Assembly (NCBI RefSeq): GCF_029762515.1
Contig: NZ_JARVGN010000064.1
Coordinates: 1-7,722, forward strand
Origin: Methanocalculus sp.
Lineage (GTDB): Archaea > Halobacteriota > Methanomicrobia > Methanomicrobiales > Methanocorpusculaceae
DNA length: 7,722 nucleotides
Direction: 5' to 3'
Notes under the pieces: generated by a model
What the model was told of the DNA's origin: nothing
Seen by the model: the letters and a program-made list of their open reading frames with translations, nothing else
Databases searched by the model: none
Translations under genes and position numbers: made by a program
Shown: one piece after another, positions 5,879 to 7,722 of the stretch
How positions within the stretch are numbered: position 1 is the first letter of the stretch
Layout of the letters: the number at the start of each line of letters is the position of its first letter

Positions 5879-6915
5879 TCATGCACTATGCTCCTCATGC
5901 TCTCCAAGCTCCTCCTCTAGCTCGTCTACTGTCGGCAACCGCCCGGACATCTCCCTGGGGAGCGATGACGTCAGGGTGTATCCTGCAACCCCGATTGGTC
6001 TGGCCATATCCCGCAGGGCATATTCGGCGATCACGCGATTCTTCGCCTTGCAGAGCACAATCCCGATGCTCGGATTATCTGATGGATGGGCAAGGAGATC
6101 ATCGACTGCCGAGAGATAGAAGTTCATCTTTCCTGCATACTCCGGGATAAAATCACCAACCTTCAGATCGATCACCACATAGGAACGGAGTTTCAAATGG
6201 TAGAAGAGGAGATCCAGATAATAGTCCTGGTCAGCTACCTCCAGATGATACTGGTTTCCAACAAACGCAAACCCCAGACCGAGTTCCAGAAGGAACTCGC
6301 GGATGTGTTCGATCAGCCCTCGCTCCAGTTCGGTCTCCCTGATCTTCTCTCCCATCTGTAAAAAGTCAAAGATATATGGATCTTTCATCGTCTGGAGGGC
6401 CAGGTCAGACTGTTCCTGAGGGAGCGTCGCAGAAAAGTTCGTTACGCCCTTCCCCTCCCGATTGATCAGACGGTTCTCGATCTGGTGTACGAGTACGTTC
6501 CTTGACCAGCCGTTTGCTATAGTCTTCTGGATATACCACTCCCGATCCGCCGGTTGGGTAAGCTTGTCAAGGATCACGCAGTTATGGAACCAGGGTATTT
6601 GTGCAGCAACCTGCTGCACAAATTCAGGATCGGGCCATGCCTCTGCAAATGAGCGCATATATTTCAGGTTTCTGGGAGAGAATCCTTTTATATGGGAAAC
6701 TCACCTCTGAGGTCATCAGAGAGCCTGTTGATCACCTTCGCACCCCATCCCTCCTGTCCCTGCCTCACCAGGATATCCCTCCCAATCTGCCAGTAGAGAA
6801 GAATCAGTTGCTGGTTAACTGAGAGGGCCGCCTTGATCTGCGCATCTTGAATCAGCAACTTCAGTCTTGAGAGAAAAGCCGGATAATCAGCCGGGAGTGT
6901 ATCACTCGATGGCAA
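5879..6915 (-). pseudogene. YhcG/DUF1016 PDDEXK nuclease, frameshifted
   Basis: Full length for the family (about 345 codons) but split by one frameshift. The N-terminal DUF1016 helical domain starts at TTG 6913-6915, with GGAGG (6923-6927) 7 bases upstream, and reads through LLYWQIGRDILVRQGQEGWG to EFPI, then stops at TAA 6688-6690. The frame resumes at once as GFSPRNLKYMRSFAEAW and runs to TGA 5879-5881. A -1 shift at CCC (6694-6696) gives FPHIKGFSPRN, aligning without gap to the family's usual FPxMKGFSPRN. The nuclease domain is intact: YYLDLLFYH (Asp149 counted from the ATG at 6658), VVIDLKVGDF (Asp164, Lys166, the D-x-K of PD-(D/E)xK) and IPEYAGKMNFYL. Such proteins occur singly or next to restriction and defence genes; no partner is present. 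The C-terminal part could still be made from the ATG at 6658. A sequencing error is the main alternative to decay. Confidence 0.88.
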
Positions 6916-6997
6916 ACTCGATCCTCCGCAAGATAGCTGGCTTGATCTCCAGGAGCTCGATTCTGAACTGGTAAACCGTTGAAAAGATTCTTCTCAT
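6902..6997 (-). pseudogene. Remnant of a pRiA4b ORF-3-like gene, 31 codons
   Basis: ATG 6995-6997 is preceded at 4 bases by GAGGTG (7002-7007) and opens MRRIFSTVYQFRIELLEIKP, continuing AILRRIEFAIE before TGA. The VYQFRIxLxxIKPxIxRRI pattern is the start of the pRiA4b ORF-3 family (PF07929), whose members are normally 150-200 residues or longer. Everything after the first beta hairpin is missing, and the YhcG-type gene begins inside the last codons (overlap 6902-6915). It looks as if a deletion or recombination joined the two, leaving the old promoter and ribosome binding site to drive the nuclease. A short coupling leader peptide is the alternative. Confidence 0.7.
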
Positions 6998-7012
6998 GAT
7001 GCACCTCTCTCT

Positions 7013-7030
7013 ATTGAATGACTATTCAAT
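7013..7030. repeat. 18-bp inverted repeat upstream of the pRiA4b remnant
   Basis: ATTGAAT-GACT-ATTCAAT is a perfect 7-bp inverted repeat, 6 bases upstream of the GAGGTG ribosome binding site of the minus-strand ORF at 6997. A second overlapping dyad (AATGA 7017-7021 with TCATT 7030-7034) shares part of it. Position suits an operator for the minus-strand genes; chance is possible in AT-rich DNA. Confidence 0.4.
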
Positions 7031-7105
7031 CATTTTTACATCCATCGGATGAATAGCATGCGGTTATCGTTGTATTATTATTGGATTTACTATATCAACC
7101 GCACC

Positions 7106-7124
7106 TATTTCCAAAATGGAAATA
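7106..7124. repeat. Palindromic motif copy 1 (TATTTCCA-N3-TGGAAATA)
   Basis: A perfect 8-bp inverted repeat around AAA. A near copy lies 236 bases to the right, and the surrounding 31 bases (7097-7127) match the second site (7333-7363) at about 24 positions. It is located between divergent transcription units, as expected for a regulator binding site, though a small dispersed repeat is also possible. Confidence 0.55.
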
Positions 7125-7275
7125 ACTGCATCAAAAATCAATACTTCTGATCTTTCCTTTAGATATCTTAAAGATAATTTTCTCGAATAATATGCCTTAA
7201 AAATTAAAAATGGTCGATAATTTTACGTTTTATGTGTATGAGTAGTACCATCTTATAGATACTATTAGATTTTTT

Positions 7276-7282
7276 GGAGGTG
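7276..7282 (+). promoter_or_regulatory. Strong ribosome binding site of the 35-codon ORF
   Basis: GGAGGTG, fully complementary to the archaeal 16S rRNA tail, lies 4 bases before ATG 7287. It is the only good ribosome binding site upstream of the DUF362 gene, which has none of its own, and so decides that translation begins at the small ORF. Confidence 0.7.
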
Positions 7283-7286
7283 GATA

Positions 7287-7394
7287 ATGGAAACGGCTCA
7301 TGTTTTCAGCCTATCTTTTTTCCTTCCCTTCCAACCCGAACTGTTTCCAGAATGGAAATACTTCCCCCCCATCCCCAAGTATCTTCTCCCATGA
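7287..7394 (+). CDS. 35-residue small ORF coupled to the DUF362 gene
   Basis: ATG 7287 follows GGAGGTG at an ideal distance, and the TGA at 7392-7394 overlaps the ATG of the DUF362 gene (ATGA). The product starts METAHVFSLSFFLPFQPELF and is rich in Phe, Pro, Leu and Tyr, with no clear membrane helix and no recognisable family. Either it is a leader peptide whose translation delivers ribosomes to the DUF362 start, or the apparent ORF is fortuitous. The palindromic motif copy 2 lies inside it, encoding FPEWK. The strong ribosome binding site and exact overlap argue for translation; nothing indicates a function of the peptide itself. Confidence 0.5.
   Translation: METAHVFSLSFFLPFQPELFPEWKYFPPIPKYLLP
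7344..7358. repeat. Palindromic motif copy 2 (TTTCCA-N3-TGGAAA)
   Basis: A perfect 6-bp inverted repeat around GAA, sharing TTTCCA, AA and TGGAAATA with copy 1. It lies inside the small ORF, 33 bases before the first possible DUF362 start. Confidence 0.55.
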
Positions 7395-7722
7395 ACGCCC
7401 CACCTTTTCCTATGGCAGTTAAGGTGTGGTTTGTCTCTTCCGAGGCGGGATGTTGTGGCGAGAGCCTCCAGGCAAAGATACTGCGGCTCCTTGATGAGGC
7501 GGGGCTTTCCGGGCGGGTTGCTGCTGCCGGCGGGCTTGTTGCCGTGAAGACGCATTTCGGTGAAGAGGGGTGCGACAGCTTCGTCTCGCCCCTCTATATC
7601 CGGCAGGTTGTTACGAAGGTGAAGGAGGCGGGAGGTGTGCCGTTTGTGACCGATACAAACACCCTCTATCCCGGGGAGAGGCATGACGCCGTCTCCCATC
7701 TTGCGCTTGCCATCAGGCACGG
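7391..7722 (+). CDS. DUF362 family protein, N-terminal 110 residues
   Basis: The gene runs off the window. Two in-frame ATGs are possible, 7391 and 7412; 7391 overlaps the stop of the upstream ORF (ATGA) and is preferred for coupling, while 7412 gives the more usual family start MAVKVWFVSSEA. Neither has its own ribosome binding site. Family hallmarks seen from the 7412 start: LVAVKTHFGEEG at about residues 38-49, the YIRQVVTKVKEAGGVPFVTDTNTLYPG block and the AVSHLALAIRHG block. DUF362 proteins usually continue with a pair of 4Fe-4S ferredoxin-like CxxCxxC motifs, which would lie beyond the window; they are common in methanogens and their reaction is unknown. The adjacent cysteines in EAGCCGES are a feature of this copy whose significance I cannot judge. 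Confidence 0.9.
   Translation, partial: MNAPPFPMAVKVWFVSSEAGCCGESLQAKILRLLDEAGLSGRVAAAGGLVAVKTHFGEEGCDSFVSPLYIRQVVTKVKEAGGVPFVTDTNTLYPGERHDAVSHLALAIRH

Larger units (their letters stand above)
6998..7275. other. AT-rich intergenic spacer between divergent genes
   Basis: About 280 bases, clearly richer in A and T than the coding regions on either side, separate the minus-strand pRiA4b/YhcG remnant from the plus-strand small ORF and DUF362 gene. It must hold both promoters: on the plus strand TTATAGATAC (about 7253-7262) and TTTTATGTG (about 7228-7236) are TATA candidates. It also contains the dyads listed separately and a distant 7-bp inverted pair (TGCGGTT 7059-7065, AACCGCA 7097-7103). I see no tRNA or other structured RNA and no convincing gene in it. 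Confidence 0.6.

Noticed and set aside
6683..6696. TATAAAAGG on the minus strand as a promoter for the C-terminal nuclease part
   Set aside because: It lies inside the conserved coding sequence (HIKGF), so the resemblance to a TATA box is most likely chance.
6685..6700. Programmed -1 frameshift in the YhcG gene
   Set aside because: The zero-frame bases GAG TTT CCC ATA do not form an X XXY YYZ slippery heptamer, and I know of no recoding in this family; base loss or error is simpler.
7116..7190. 24-codon plus-strand ORF (MEITASKINTSD...) in the AT-rich spacer
   Set aside because: It has no ribosome binding site, its ATG is part of the palindromic motif, and the composition is just that of the AT-rich spacer.
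7001..7290. CRISPR array or tRNA in the AT-rich spacer
   Set aside because: Only two copies of one short palindrome are present with 236-base spacing, and no cloverleaf arms or TTCRANNC-type motif are visible.
7298..7720. 140-codon minus-strand open frame opposite DUF362
   Set aside because: The plus strand carries clear DUF362 motifs across the same bases; the minus frame has no recognisable domain and is a shadow.

Overview
The window looks like a stretch of chromosome from a methanogenic euryarchaeon, most likely of the Methanomicrobiales. The evidence is an archaeal-type translation initiation factor 1A, class III (pilin-type) signal peptides, lipoprotein signal peptides, a DUF1015 gene and a DUF362 gene of the kind common in methanogens, and Shine-Dalgarno sites matching the archaeal 16S tail (up to GGAGGTGATC). 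The order is an inference; no taxonomic marker was searched.

Left part (1-4359, plus strand). The C-terminal three quarters of a DUF1015 protein ends at 894 and is followed by a terminator-like hairpin and T-run. Then comes a compact operon of six genes: a small lipoprotein and five proteins with pilin-like N-termini (a short polar leader, Gly or Ala, then one hydrophobic helix). They resemble the families seen together in haloarchaea as DUF7287, DUF7288, DUF7261, DUF7266 and DUF7289. Four of the five junctions overlap by 4 to 23 bases and the last has a 3-base gap, so the proteins are probably made together as parts of one surface or pseudopilus assembly. No assembly ATPase, membrane platform protein or prepilin peptidase is in the window.

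Middle part (4360-5879, minus strand). aIF1A converges on the pilin operon with a 16-base gap. Next is an aspartate/glutamate racemase-family enzyme that carries a lipoprotein signal peptide and linker ahead of an apparently intact two-cysteine catalytic domain, suggesting an enzyme anchored outside the cell membrane. Its promoter region holds a 13-bp palindrome near the predicted transcription start.

Right part (5879-7286, minus strand and AT-rich spacer). A YhcG/DUF1016 PDDEXK nuclease gene is complete except for one frameshift, best explained by loss of one C. Just upstream, and overlapping its start, is a 31-codon remnant of a pRiA4b ORF-3-like gene with an intact ribosome binding site. 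This looks like a decaying accessory locus. The spacer of about 290 bases is AT-rich and holds several dyads.

Right edge (7287-7722, plus strand). A 35-codon ORF with a strong ribosome binding site runs by an ATGA overlap into a DUF362 iron-sulfur-type gene cut by the window end. A 15-19 bp palindrome (TTTCCA-N3-TGGAAA) occurs in the spacer and again inside the small ORF, within a longer imperfect direct repeat.
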